Assembly (NCBI GenBank): GCA_963650135.1
Contig: CAVJLG010000019.1
Coordinates: 53,199-117,198, forward strand
Origin: HGM13006 sp963650135
Lineage (GTDB): Bacteria > Bacillota > Clostridia > Oscillospirales > Oscillospiraceae
Length of the DNA stretch: 64,000 bases
Direction of reading: 5' to 3'
In this document: one piece after another, positions 43,477 to 52,649 of the stretch
Numbering within the stretch: position 1 is the stretch's first letter
Layout: each line of letters begins with the position of its first letter
Position numbers and translations under genes: made by a program
The notes under the pieces: model-generated
Seen by the model: only the letters and a program-made list of their open reading frames with translations
The model's database searches: none
Told to the model about the DNA's origin: nothing

Positions 43477-45184
43477 AACGATAATTCGCACCCCATGGGA
43501 GGCCTATTCCGAAGGCGTTCCCATGCATCTTACTTACCCCGACTGTGCTATGGTAGACATGGTAGAGCAGTCTGCCCGGAAAACGCCTGACATCGCTGCC
43601 TACACCTTCTACACCACCAAGGTCACCTATAAGACCTTTACGGCACAGATTCAGGAGTGCGCCAAGGCACTGGTTGCCATGGGCATTCATCCCGGCGATA
43701 AGGTCACCATCTGCATGCCCAACACCCCCCAGGCGGTGGTGATGTTCTATGCCATCAACTACATGGGCGGCATTGCTAACATGGTTCACCCCCTGTCCGC
43801 CCAGGAGGAAATTGCATTTTATCTCAAGGAAAGCGGCTCTGTGGCAGCGCTGACTCTGCGGCAGTTTTATCCCAAGTTCCAGGCCATCCGCAGCAAGCTC
43901 ACCATTGACAAGCTGATTATCACCGGCATTGAGGACGCGCTCCACGGCCCCATGAAACTGGGCTATATGGCCACTCAAGGCCGGAAGCTCCCGAAGATAC
44001 CCGCCGACGATTCCCTGGTGGTCTTCTGGAAGGACTTTCTTCGGGCCGGGAAAAATACCCCGGATCCCCGTTATGCCCGCAGCGGAAACGACACCGCCGC
44101 CATTCTCTATTCCGGCGGCACCACCGGCACCACCAAGGGCATTCTGCTCAGCAACCTGAATTTCAACGCGCTGGGACTCCAGACCGGCGCTGCGGGCAAC
44201 TGCCTGGTAGAGGGCCACAAGATGCTGTCCATCATGCCCATTTTCCACGGCTTTGGCCTGGGCGTCTGCATCCATACGGTGCTCATTCACAGCGCCACCT
44301 GCATTCTGGTGCCGCAGTTCACCGTGGAAAGCTATGCCCAGCTGCTGAAAAAGCACAAGCCCAATTACATTGCAGGTGTTCCCACCCTGTATGAGGCCCT
44401 GCTGCGGCTGAAAAAGGCCGAGGATTTGGACCTTTCCCAGTTGGAGGGCGTATTCTCCGGCGGCGACTCTCTTTCCATTGAGCTCAAGCACAAGGTAGAT
44501 GCATTTCTGAAATCCCACGGCTCCAAGGAGCAGGTCCGCGAGGGCTATGGCACCACCGAATGCGTCACCGCCAGCTGCCTGACCCCCAAGACCTTCTATC
44601 GGGAGGGCAGCATCGGTATTCCATTCCCAGATACCTATTATAAGATCGTCATTCCCTCCACCCACGACGAGGTTCCCTACGGCACCATCGGTGAAATCTG
44701 CATTTCCGGCCCCACGGTCATGCAGGGCTATATGGACAAGCCCAAGGAAACCGCCCAGACCCTCCAGCTCCACGAGGACGGTCTGGTTTGGCTTCATACC
44801 GGCGACTTGGGGCTCATGGATGAAGACGGTTTTATCTACTTCAAGCAGCGGCTCAAGCGTATGATTATCACCAGCGGCTACAACGTCTATCCCTCTCAGG
44901 TGGAGAACGTCATCGACGCCCATGAGGCGGTACTGATGAGCACCGTCATCGGCGTAAAGGACGACTATAAGATGCAGCGGGTCAAGGCATTTGTGGTCTT
45001 GAAGCCCGGCTATACCCCCTCTGAGGAGCTCAAGGCATCCATTCTGGAGCACTGCAAAAAGCGCATTGCCAAGTATGCCCTGCCCCGGGAGATCGAGTTC
45101 CGGGACGCGCTGCCCAAAACGCTGGTGGGTAAGGTCGCCTACACCGTACTGGAGAAGGAAGAGGCCGAAAAGGCAAAGGCATAA
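43466..45184 (+). CDS. Acyl-CoA synthetase / AMP-dependent ligase
   Basis: 572 residues. Adenylate-forming family: YSGGTTGTTKGI (P-loop), YGTTECVTAS, TGDLGLMDEDGF and the hinge region, with the catalytic Lys in PKTLVGKVAYT near the C-terminus. Activates a carboxylic acid with ATP and CoA; chain length and substrate unknown. The ATG at 43466 is nine bases after AGGAGG; TTG at 43460 is too close to it. Between an E2-like protein and endonuclease IV in one operon. Confidence 0.88.
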   Translation: MTAETIIRTPWEAYSEGVPMHLTYPDCAMVDMVEQSARKTPDIAAYTFYTTKVTYKTFTAQIQECAKALVAMGIHPGDKVTICMPNTPQAVVMFYAINYMGGIANMVHPLSAQEEIAFYLKESGSVAALTLRQFYPKFQAIRSKLTIDKLIITGIEDALHGPMKLGYMATQGRKLPKIPADDSLVVFWKDFLRAGKNTPDPRYARSGNDTAAILYSGGTTGTTKGILLSNLNFNALGLQTGAAGNCLVEGHKMLSIMPIFHGFGLGVCIHTVLIHSATCILVPQFTVESYAQLLKKHKPNYIAGVPTLYEALLRLKKAEDLDLSQLEGVFSGGDSLSIELKHKVDAFLKSHGSKEQVREGYGTTECVTASCLTPKTFYREGSIGIPFPDTYYKIVIPSTHDEVPYGTIGEICISGPTVMQGYMDKPKETAQTLQLHEDGLVWLHTGDLGLMDEDGFIYFKQRLKRMIITSGYNVYPSQVENVIDAHEAVLMSTVIGVKDDYKMQRVKAFVVLKPGYTPSEELKASILEHCKKRIAKYALPREIEFRDALPKTLVGKVAYTVLEKEEAEKAKA

Positions 45185-45198
45185 GGCAGGAGGATTCT

Positions 45199-46029
45199 AT
45201 GCAGTATATCGGCTGTCATCTGACCATTGCCAAGGGCTTCACCGCCCTGGGAAATCAGGCGCTGAACCTAGGCGGCAATACCGCGCAGTTCTTCACCCGG
45301 AATCCCCGGGGTGGAAAAGCCAAGGAGATTGCTTCCGCCGATGTGGAGGGACTGCGGCAGCTGATGGTGGAACACCAGTTCGGCCCGCTGATCGCCCATG
45401 CCCCCTACACCATCAATCCCTGCGCCGCCAAGCCGGAAACACTGGAATTCGCCCGCATTACCATGGCAGATGATCTCCATCGGCTGGACCTGCTGCCGGG
45501 CACGCTGTATAACTTCCATCCCGGTTCCCATGTGGGCCAGGGCGCAGAGATTGCGGTGGAGAAGATTGCCGAAACTCTGAATCTGGTGCTTTATCCCGAG
45601 ATGCAGTCCACGGTGCTGCTGGAAACCATGGCAGGCAAAGGGACGGAAATGGGACGCAGCTTTGAAGAGCTTCGTGCCATCATTGACCGGGTAGAGCTGA
45701 AGGATAAAATCGGCGTTTGCCTGGACACCTGCCACGTCTCCGATGCGGGCTATGACATTGCCCGGGACTTAGACGGTGTACTCCGGGAGTTTGATCGGGT
45801 GATTGGCCTGGACCGACTTCGTGCCCTGCATCTCAACGACAGCATGAATCCCCCGGGCAGCCATAAGGACCGCCACGAAAAGCTGGGCAAGGGCTATCTG
45901 GGACTGGACACCTTCCGCCAGATTATGGCCAACCCCCTGCTTCACGATTTGCCCAAGGTACTGGAAACGCCCAACGAGCTGTCCGGTTACCAAGCGGAAA
46001 TCCAGCTGCTTCGTTCTATGGCAGACTGA
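45199..46029 (+). CDS. nfo: Endonuclease IV (AP endonuclease)
   Basis: 276 residues. Cuts the DNA backbone at abasic sites. The zinc ligands of the Nfo family can be seen: H in LIAHAPY, the E in LYPEMQ/LLETMAGKG, the D and H in CLDTCHVSDAGYD and the HLNDS motif. Ribosome binding site CAGGAGG. Last gene of its operon. Confidence 0.93.
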   Translation: MQYIGCHLTIAKGFTALGNQALNLGGNTAQFFTRNPRGGKAKEIASADVEGLRQLMVEHQFGPLIAHAPYTINPCAAKPETLEFARITMADDLHRLDLLPGTLYNFHPGSHVGQGAEIAVEKIAETLNLVLYPEMQSTVLLETMAGKGTEMGRSFEELRAIIDRVELKDKIGVCLDTCHVSDAGYDIARDLDGVLREFDRVIGLDRLRALHLNDSMNPPGSHKDRHEKLGKGYLGLDTFRQIMANPLLHDLPKVLETPNELSGYQAEIQLLRSMAD

Positions 46030-46041
46030 CCAATACAATTT

Positions 46042-46079
46042 GGACGCATGACAGACTCTTCTGCCATGCGTCCTTTTTT
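46042..46079 (+). terminator. Terminator after nfo
   Basis: Perfect stem GGACGCATG / CATGCGTCC (46042-46050, 46065-46073), then TTTTTT. Confidence 0.9.
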
Positions 46080-47094
46080 ATTTGGTCGGTGGATTCCAAT
46101 CGTCCAGAAGGATTTGCTCCTTCCCGTTTTCCAGAAACAGCACTGCATAACGTTTGTCATTCCGACACAGCTCAGACAGAGAATCCGGCTCCAGCTGTTC
46201 CAGCTGCCATGCAGTATCGGTTTCCGGGTCATAGCCATAAATCAGCGTTTTTTCGTCTCCGCATAGCGCAATCATGGTTCCGTCCGAATTCATACGCGCC
46301 GACATCACCGGTCCAAGCTCGGAATCCGGCACAAAATTCCGCGCCGTCGGTTCCTCGCTGCCGTCAAGGGGAACACTGTAAAGGGTGCAGGTACTGTCCA
46401 GATAGAGAACCGTATCCTGCCACAGCGTTGCCGCCATCATCCCCTCCGGCAATTTCGCAACCATTTGCTTCTCTCCGGTGGTAAAATCCACTTGCAGCAG
46501 TTCAAAATCGGCATCCACATCGGTTCCATCAGTGCCATGCAATACAAGGAGCCGATCCTCGCCGCAGGAGATCCCCATGTCGCCGTAATAGCCGGACAGA
46601 CTGAGAAGATACGCATCCTCACCTAGGAACAATGGCTGCTTCTCCATGGTTTCCGTATTCACATACCAGATGCCGTTTTGACCGTCAGCCAGCCCGTCCT
46701 GTTCCGCATTCCAGCGTTCAAACATCACATAATGCTCTGTGACTGCAATTAGATTTAGATTGCCGGCATCCTCCAGCTGTCCCAACGTATGATCGGCTCC
46801 GGTGGAAAGCTCCACTCGATGGAGGGTTTGTCCATCCAGATAACAGGCAGTCCGGAGATCATCATCAGCAATCCACTGCACATCCGTTTCCTGTTTCCAA
46901 TATGTACTGACTTCGCCGGTATCCCAGTCCATGGTGTCAACATTTCCGCCCAGCTCCACCAGATAGCATATCCCATTCGCCTCTGTCATGCTCTGATATC
47001 CGGCGCCTGAACGGGATATTCTGCCCCCGGACTGCTTTCCGCAGCCGGAGAGCAGCAGCGCCAGCAGAATGAACAAACCCAATCGCCGCTTCAT
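46078..47094 (-). CDS. Predicted lipoprotein, probable beta-propeller
   Basis: 338 residues. Lipoprotein signal peptide with lipobox LLLSGCGK (cleavage before the Cys near residue 20). The mature part has repeated beta-rich units with WD/YW motifs like those of extracellular propeller proteins. Function unknown. Start ATG at 47094 with GGGGAGGCGATGA upstream. It follows the MerR gene closely and may be co-transcribed with it. Confidence 0.7.
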   Translation of the reverse strand: MKRRLGLFILLALLLSGCGKQSGGRISRSGAGYQSMTEANGICYLVELGGNVDTMDWDTGEVSTYWKQETDVQWIADDDLRTACYLDGQTLHRVELSTGADHTLGQLEDAGNLNLIAVTEHYVMFERWNAEQDGLADGQNGIWYVNTETMEKQPLFLGEDAYLLSLSGYYGDMGISCGEDRLLVLHGTDGTDVDADFELLQVDFTTGEKQMVAKLPEGMMAATLWQDTVLYLDSTCTLYSVPLDGSEEPTARNFVPDSELGPVMSARMNSDGTMIALCGDEKTLIYGYDPETDTAWQLEQLEPDSLSELCRNDKRYAVLFLENGKEQILLDDWNPPTK

Positions 47095-47149
47095 TTCATC
47101 GCCTCCCCGCATTTTCTTCCATTATACGGATTTTGCGAGAAAAAGCAAG

Positions 47150-47980
47150 CTATATTCTCTGCACCGGAATACTAATCTCCGTAACAAACTGCCCCGGGTC
47201 GTTGGTTACCCCGTAGTCAATGAGCGTAACCTCCCGCGCAAAGCCGGAAATCCGCAGGTTCCGCGTCCGGATCGCCTCCAGCAGCCGAACATACTGCTCC
47301 GGCGACTCCCCATGATGCCCGCGGAAGCGCAGTACCAGGGCGTCCTGCTCCGGCAGCTGGAGTACCTGGCCGCTCACCCGATCCTCCGGGTCCGGCAGCA
47401 GAAAAATGCCGTCATACTCGCCAAATTCGCCCCGCTCCAGCCGTTCCGGGTCCATAATCAGTCCGACCTTACACATAAACGCCAAGGGTTCTTTCTGGGC
47501 GCGCACCAATGCAGCCAGGGGTTCTTCCATGTCCGCATACCCGCCAATCTTCAGCGTTTGCCGACGAAGCACCATGCGGCAGGGCTGCAATTTCTTCTCC
47601 TGTATTTCGTCCAGTGGCCCGGAAGCGGCATCCTCCAGCTGCCAAAGACGGTGGTCAATTTTTCGCCGAATGGCTTCCAGCTCCCGCTGCTTTTGCTCTA
47701 TCGCGTTCTTTTGGAGTTGCAGCATCGTCTGAATTCGGTCTAAATCCCGATTCTGCACAAAGGCCCGAATCTCCCCCAGGGGCATATCCAGCATGCGGAG
47801 ATAGCGAATGGTATGCAGCACCTCAAACTGCCGGGTGCTGTAATACCGGTAGCCGGTTGTCGGGTCCACATATTCCGGCTGCACCAGGCCCAAGTCCTCA
47901 TAGTGCCGAATGCTGCTGACGCTGAGCCGAAACAGCTTTGCAATTTCTCCGATTTGAAATAGCTTGTCCACCGAATTCAC
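47150..47980 (-). CDS. MerR-family regulator with effector domain (BmrR type)
   Basis: 276 residues. MerR helix-turn-helix (FQIGEIAKLFRLSVSSIRHYEDLGL, residues about 8-32), DPTTGYRYY wing, coiled coil at 80-120 and a C-terminal GyrI/effector-binding-like domain (about 130-276). Such proteins sense drug-like ligands. The GTG start overlaps the stop of the frameshifted MATE gene as GTGA, which ties it to that pump. Confidence 0.87.
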   Translation of the reverse strand: MNSVDKLFQIGEIAKLFRLSVSSIRHYEDLGLVQPEYVDPTTGYRYYSTRQFEVLHTIRYLRMLDMPLGEIRAFVQNRDLDRIQTMLQLQKNAIEQKQRELEAIRRKIDHRLWQLEDAASGPLDEIQEKKLQPCRMVLRRQTLKIGGYADMEEPLAALVRAQKEPLAFMCKVGLIMDPERLERGEFGEYDGIFLLPDPEDRVSGQVLQLPEQDALVLRFRGHHGESPEQYVRLLEAIRTRNLRISGFAREVTLIDYGVTNDPGQFVTEISIPVQRI

Positions 47981-49318
47981 CCGATCTCATTATTTTTTCG
48001 TCTGCTGATCCACAAATAAGCCCCCACGCACACCAGTGACGAGAACAGCGAGCCCGCCGCCGACGCCAATCCCATGGGCGTCAAATTATCCGGGAACATT
48101 GCCGAGGCCCAGTAAGCCCCCCGGCACCCGAACCAGCAGAATCGACAGGAAGTTATGCAGGAACGAAAGTCCCGAACGTCCCAGCGCGCAGAAATAGCCG
48201 CTGAAGCTAAACTGAATGCCGCCCAAAAAGCCATCCCAGATATAGCCCCGCAAATACTGCCCGCCAGCAGCGGCAACCATTGCATCCGTGGTAAACAGCC
48301 CCACAATGCCGTCGGCGGCAAGCTGCACCGCCACCGCTGTCACCAGTCCAAAGCCGGTGGCAATGCAGATGGCATAGCCCAGGGTCCGCTTGGCCCGCTC
48401 CGGCTTTCCAGCCCCCAGATTTTGAGCCCCCAATGCCGACACCGTGGACAGCATCGACGAGGGCACCAGGAACATAAAGCTCATGATTTTCTCCACAATG
48501 CCCACTGCCGCCGCATCGGTCAGGCCCCGGCGGTTGGCAATGATCGTAATGGCCAAAAACGAAATCTGAATGAATCCGTCCTGAAGCGCCACCGGAATGC
48601 CAATCCGCAACAGCTGCCCCATTACGCTCTTTTTCGGGCGCAGGTGCGCCGGTTTCATGGGGATTCCTGTCCCCTTTCGGACAATGACCGCCAGCGAAAT
48701 CACCACACTGATGGTCTGGGACAGGGTCGTGCCCAATGCCGCACCAGCTGGCCCCATATGCAGTGCTCCCATAAACAGATAATCCAGCAGAATATTCGCG
48801 CCGCAAGCCACCGCAATGAAATACATGGGGCTTTTCGAATCTCCCAGCCCCCGAAAAATCGCGCTGATGATATTATAGGCCGTAATAAACGGAATGCCCA
48901 AAATACAAATGGTGAGATACGCTTTGGTTCCGGCCACTGCCTCGGTCGGGGTAGACATGATGGCAGTAATGGGGCCCGTAAGCGCCAGCAGCACCGCCGT
49001 CAGCGCCAGGCTCACGCCGACAAACAGCGTAATGGTATTGCCCATATGCTCCGCCGCCTTTTCCCGCTGTCCGCCGCCCACGTCCCGGGCAATGCACACC
49101 GTTGCGCCCATGGCCAGCCCTACAATCATCACCGTGAGCATATGCATCACCTGGCTGCCAATGGATACCGCCGTGGTGCTCTCTACCCCCGCAAACTGCC
49201 CGATGATAAACAGGTCCGCCATGCCATAAAGCGTCTGCAAAAAGTATGACAATAAATACGGCATGGAAAAGCCCAATACGTTTTTGAAAACGCTGCCCTC
49301 TGTTCGAATTTGCTCCAT
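47977..49318 (-). pseudogene. MATE efflux gene with a one-base frameshift
   Basis: An open frame of 410 residues from 49318 reads MATE helices 1-11 and then LLVRVPGGLLGLGN before a stop. The expected end, VPGAYWASAMFPDNLTPMG and so on, continues in another frame to 47977. The shift falls at a run of six C (six G on the coding strand) at 48117-48122; five G would restore a 446-residue protein. Either a sequencing error, recent loss or slippage. The downstream MerR gene overlaps the true end, so the full frame was once used. Confidence 0.8.
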
Positions 49319-49391
49319 GGTGGTTCATCCTCTCAAAGAATTCCCATCCATATTAACCCCTATATTCGTTGTAGAGTCAAGAATTTTCCCG

Positions 49392-49450
49392 TTGACATTC
49401 CGGTGTAGCGTGCTATAATTAAGTTCAAATTTGAACGGTTCATTTTTGAA
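49392..49450 (+). promoter_or_regulatory. Promoter and tandem MarR operators before the MarR-TauE operon
   Basis: TTGACA (49392-49397), 16-bp spacer, TATAAT (49414-49419). Right after the -10 lies the perfect 14-base palindrome GTTCAAATTTGAAC (49423-49436), and a related TTCATTTTTGAA at 49439-49450. Repressor bound here would block RNA polymerase; both sites match the TTCAAATTTGAA type seen for MarR proteins. Confidence 0.85.
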
Positions 49451-49471
49451 GTATTAAAAGGAGGCGATTCC

Positions 49472-49909
49472 ATGATTCCCAGCTTGGAGTTTTCCCAAAA
49501 GCTCGCCCAGGCCTATCAACTGGCCTGCCATCCCCTGTGCCAGACCTACCACCTGCCCCAAACCGCCCTGGATATTCTGCTGTTTTTGGCCAACAATCCC
49601 GAATACCACACAGCCCGGGATATTGTAGAGGTTCGTAAGCTCAAGGCAAATCTGGTTTCCGTTAATATTGCACGGCTGGTGGAAGACGGCTACCTCACCC
49701 GCAGCGCCATCCCTGGGGACCGCCGTAAGGTTAATCTGTCCCTGACCCAAAAGGCTTCCGCTGTCGTCAGCCAAGGTCAGGCCTTGCAGCAGACATTCTT
49801 CTCCGGGCTGCTCCAGGGCGTCTCCCCGGCGGATCGGCAGACCTTTCTCCATGTGCTGGATACCATGGCCCGCAATCTGGATGCTTCACTGAAAGGAGAT
49901 CCGAAATGA
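49472..49909 (+). CDS. MarR-family transcriptional regulator
   Basis: 145 residues, the usual MarR length. Winged helix at about 40-95 (YHTARDIVEVRKLKANLVSVN, DRRKVNLSLT wing). Likely autorepressor via the tandem palindromes. Ribosome binding site AAGGAGG. Four-base overlap with the TauE-like gene (ATGA); divergent from the frameshifted MATE gene, which it may also control. Confidence 0.9.
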   Translation: MIPSLEFSQKLAQAYQLACHPLCQTYHLPQTALDILLFLANNPEYHTARDIVEVRKLKANLVSVNIARLVEDGYLTRSAIPGDRRKVNLSLTQKASAVVSQGQALQQTFFSGLLQGVSPADRQTFLHVLDTMARNLDASLKGDPK

Positions 49910-50682
49910 ACCTATTACTTACAATTCTTGTCACATTTTTTGCCGGAATGGGCGCAGGACTTGGCACAGGATTTGCCGGTATGAGCGCTGCGGCGGTGAT
50001 TAGTCCCATGCTCATCACCTTCCTGGGGATGGACCCCTATCTAGCCGTGGGCATTGCGCTGTCCTCCGATGTTCTAGCCAGCGCCGTTTCCGCCTATACC
50101 TACGGAAAGAACAAAAATCTCGACATTCGCAACGGCATCATTATGATGCTGTCGGTGCTGCTCTTTACCGTGGTGGGAAGCTTTATCGCCAGCCTGCTTC
50201 CCTCTGCTACCATGGGCGGTTTCTCGGTGTTTATGACATTCCTGCTGGGTATTAAATTTCTGGTGCGTCCGGTAATGACCACACGAGAGGCCATGGAGGG
50301 CGTTTCTCCCAAAAAGCGCGCCATCCAGTCCCTTGTCTGTGGTATTCTCATTGGCTTTATCTGCGGCTTTGTCGGCGCTGGCGGCGGCATGATGATGCTG
50401 TTGATTCTTACCTCAGTGCTGGGCTATGAGCTCAAAACCGCCGTGGGCACCAGCGTGTTTATCATGACCTTCACCGCGCTCACCGGGGCCATATCCCATT
50501 TTGCCATCGGCGGCATGCCCGATCCCCTGGTGTTTGCGCTCTGCGTGATCTTCACGCTGATTTGGGCCAGAATTGCCGCAGTATTTGCCAACAAGGCTTC
50601 GGCAAAAACCCTGAATCGGGTCACCGGCGTGATTCTGGTGGTGCTGGGAATCGCCGTGATGCTATTCAACGTGCTAAGCTAA
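49906..50682 (+). CDS. TauE/SafE-family membrane transporter
   Basis: 258 residues with about eight membrane helices. Belongs to the sulfite/organosulfonate exporter family: duplicated motifs near GMGAGLGTGFAGMSAAAVI and CGFVGAGGGMMMLL. Substrate cannot be read from the sequence. Co-transcribed with the MarR gene. Confidence 0.85.
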   Translation: MNLLLTILVTFFAGMGAGLGTGFAGMSAAAVISPMLITFLGMDPYLAVGIALSSDVLASAVSAYTYGKNKNLDIRNGIIMMLSVLLFTVVGSFIASLLPSATMGGFSVFMTFLLGIKFLVRPVMTTREAMEGVSPKKRAIQSLVCGILIGFICGFVGAGGGMMMLLILTSVLGYELKTAVGTSVFIMTFTALTGAISHFAIGGMPDPLVFALCVIFTLIWARIAAVFANKASAKTLNRVTGVILVVLGIAVMLFNVLS

Positions 50683-50688
50683 TTACAA

Positions 50689-50727
50689 AAGCCTGCTGCA
50701 TGGAGCATTCCATACAGCAGGCTTTTC
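50689..50727. terminator. Terminator after the TauE-like gene
   Basis: Long stem AAGCCTGCTG / CAGCAGGCTT (50689-50698, 50715-50724), extended by CATGGA/TCCAT, T-run TTTT. Confidence 0.85.
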
Positions 50728-50756
50728 TTGCTATTTTCCTGTTTCTTCGATATGAT
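50728..50756 (+). promoter_or_regulatory. Promoter of the YbaK-type gene
   Basis: TTGCTA (50728-50733), 17-bp spacer, TATGAT (50751-50756). Confidence 0.65.
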
Positions 50757-50790
50757 ATGGGACAGCACAACCTAAGGAGGTACTACATTC

Positions 50791-51270
50791 ATGGCAATTG
50801 AACAGGTAAGAGCCTATTTCCGCTCTTATGGCATAGAAGATCGCATTCAGGAGCTGGATCATTCCAGCGCAACCGTTGCCCTTGCCGCCGAAGCGCTGGG
50901 CACCGAGCCCTGCCGCATTGCAAAGACCCTCTCGTTTCTGGTGAGTGGCAGCCCCATCCTCATTGTCACCGCCGGAGACGCCAGAATCGACAACGCAAAA
51001 TACAAGGCCTTTTTCGGTGCCAAGGCAAAAATGCTCTCCCCGGAGGAGGCAGTGGAGCTGGTGGGCCATGCAGTCGGCGGCGTTTGCCCCTTTGCAGTCA
51101 AAGAAGGCGTTACGGTCTATTTGGACCAGTCCCTTCGCCGTTTTCCCACTGTATTCCCCGCCTGCGGCAGTGCCAACAGCGCCATTGAGCTGACCATTCC
51201 CGAGCTGGAGCAGTATTCCGGCTACAAAGAATGGGTCGATGTCTGCAAAGGCTGGCAGCCAGCAGAATAA
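50791..51270 (+). CDS. YbaK/EbsC-type aminoacyl-tRNA deacylase
   Basis: 159 residues. Editing-domain fold that hydrolyses mischarged tRNA. The conserved K in IAKTLSF, the GVCPFAV loop and the FPACGSANSAIELT stretch match the family. Close to Cys-tRNA(Pro) or Ala-tRNA(Pro) editors; which one is not clear. AAGGAGG before the ATG. Confidence 0.88.
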   Translation: MAIEQVRAYFRSYGIEDRIQELDHSSATVALAAEALGTEPCRIAKTLSFLVSGSPILIVTAGDARIDNAKYKAFFGAKAKMLSPEEAVELVGHAVGGVCPFAVKEGVTVYLDQSLRRFPTVFPACGSANSAIELTIPELEQYSGYKEWVDVCKGWQPAE

Positions 51271-51283
51271 TCCGGAATAATCC

Positions 51284-51324
51284 GAAAGCGGACACCCGAC
51301 CAACTGCCGGATGTCCGCTTTCTA
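51284..51324. terminator. Terminator after the YbaK-type gene
   Basis: Perfect stem GAAAGCGGACA / TGTCCGCTTTC (51284-51294, 51312-51322). The tail is short. Region 51325-51500 contains no gene that I can see. Confidence 0.65.
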
Positions 51325-51503
51325 TCTCAATTCCATAACCATTTCAATTGTGTCAGGATTCCCTGCGCATTTATCCTATCATATTCTTCCGACAATTTCT
51401 ACCGGTAATCCCACGAGAATGATAGTTTTCTCTTTCACATTTTCGTTCGGCCCCTTCATATTTCAAAATGCTGCGGGAGATGCAGGAATTCGAGAAAATA
51501 TAT

Positions 51504-51554
51504 TATAACCCCAGGTTATAGACTATTGCATTTCATTATTTCTTCGGTTATAAT
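51504..51554 (+). promoter_or_regulatory. Palindromic LysR-type operator and promoter
   Basis: 17-base perfect dyad TATAACC-CCA-GGTTATA (51504-51520) five bases before the -35 TTGCAT (51526-51531), 17-bp spacer, TATAAT (51549-51554). The -10 region repeats the half site GGTTATAA (51546-51553). Fits LysR regulation of its own gene. Confidence 0.85.
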
Positions 51555-51597
51555 AATGATACAAATTCATTCTTGCAGCGGAAGGGAGCGGCAGGCC

Positions 51598-52611
51598 TTG
51601 GAGCTAACCTATCTGTATTATTTTAAGGTCATTGCGGAAAAAGAGAATATGTCACGGGCAGCAGAGACGCTTCATGTGTCCCAGCCGGCCCTGTCTAAGA
51701 CCATTTCAAAGCTAGAAAACAGCCTTGGCGTAACGCTGTTTGAGCGAAAAAAGGGGCGAATCAGCCTCTCCCCCATTGGTCAGGAATTCTATCGCCAGGT
51801 GGCCCGCGCCTTTGATTGCCTGGACGAGGGGCAGCGGATCATCGACGCCTATAAGTCCTCCTCCAGTTCTACCGTAACCATCGGCTGCCCGGTGGCGGAC
51901 CTGCTCAACACGCTTCTGATGCGCTACCTCGCCGATCATCGGGACAGTACCCTGCAAATCTCCCAGTTTCTCTACAGCCCCGAAGTCCTACAAGAGCAGC
52001 TGATTTCCGGAAAACTGGACTTTGCCCTAACCCCCATTCCGCTGCGGAACCCGGAAATATCCCAGATCAAGCTGATGGACGAGGAGATTCTTCTGGCAGT
52101 GGGCCCCACCCATCCTCTAGCCAAGGAGAAATTTGTCCGTCTCGGGGATTTGAAAGACGAAAAATTTTTAGTCAACGAGGCCAGCTTTGACCGCCGCGCC
52201 GTCACCGACAACTGCAAGGTGTTGGGCTTTACCCCCAACATTGCCCTGTGCAGCAATGAATCCCGGATTATTGACGAGATGCTGGAGTCCGGCACCGGTG
52301 TCAGCATGGTTCCCGCCAACGTATTTTATGAAAAGCATGGAGAGGGTTCCGTGGTGGGCCTGCGTTTTTCCGATATTGAAATCTTCCGGTTTATCACCAT
52401 CGTCTCCCGGAAGGATCGCACCCTGCTGGAGCAGCCCAAGCGCCTTTACAACTATGCCATCTCCTTTTTCCGGGAATATGGCAAAACCCTCAGCAGCTTT
52501 TTGGATGCGCACTTCCCGCCCATGGATTTTGGCCCCCGAAAGAGCATCGGCCTGAACCGTGAGGATAACATCGCCGCACCGGACCCCTCCGGCTTCCACG
52601 GCGACAACTGA
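51598..52611 (+). CDS. LysR-type transcriptional regulator
   Basis: 337 residues from TTG at 51598. Winged helix-turn-helix: TYLYYFKVIAEKENMSRAAE then HVSQPALSKTISKLE. Substrate-binding domain at about 90-290, with a slightly long C-terminal tail. An ATG at 51526 would place the start in the -35 box, and ATG at 51556 is next to the -10, so TTG with GAAGGGAG nine bases upstream is preferred. The downstream channel gene follows after 38 bases. Confidence 0.88.
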   Translation: MELTYLYYFKVIAEKENMSRAAETLHVSQPALSKTISKLENSLGVTLFERKKGRISLSPIGQEFYRQVARAFDCLDEGQRIIDAYKSSSSSTVTIGCPVADLLNTLLMRYLADHRDSTLQISQFLYSPEVLQEQLISGKLDFALTPIPLRNPEISQIKLMDEEILLAVGPTHPLAKEKFVRLGDLKDEKFLVNEASFDRRAVTDNCKVLGFTPNIALCSNESRIIDEMLESGTGVSMVPANVFYEKHGEGSVVGLRFSDIEIFRFITIVSRKDRTLLEQPKRLYNYAISFFREYGKTLSSFLDAHFPPMDFGPRKSIGLNREDNIAAPDPSGFHGDN

Positions 52612-52649
52612 TTTTTACATCAATCATCAACTTTCCGGGAGGATTCCCC

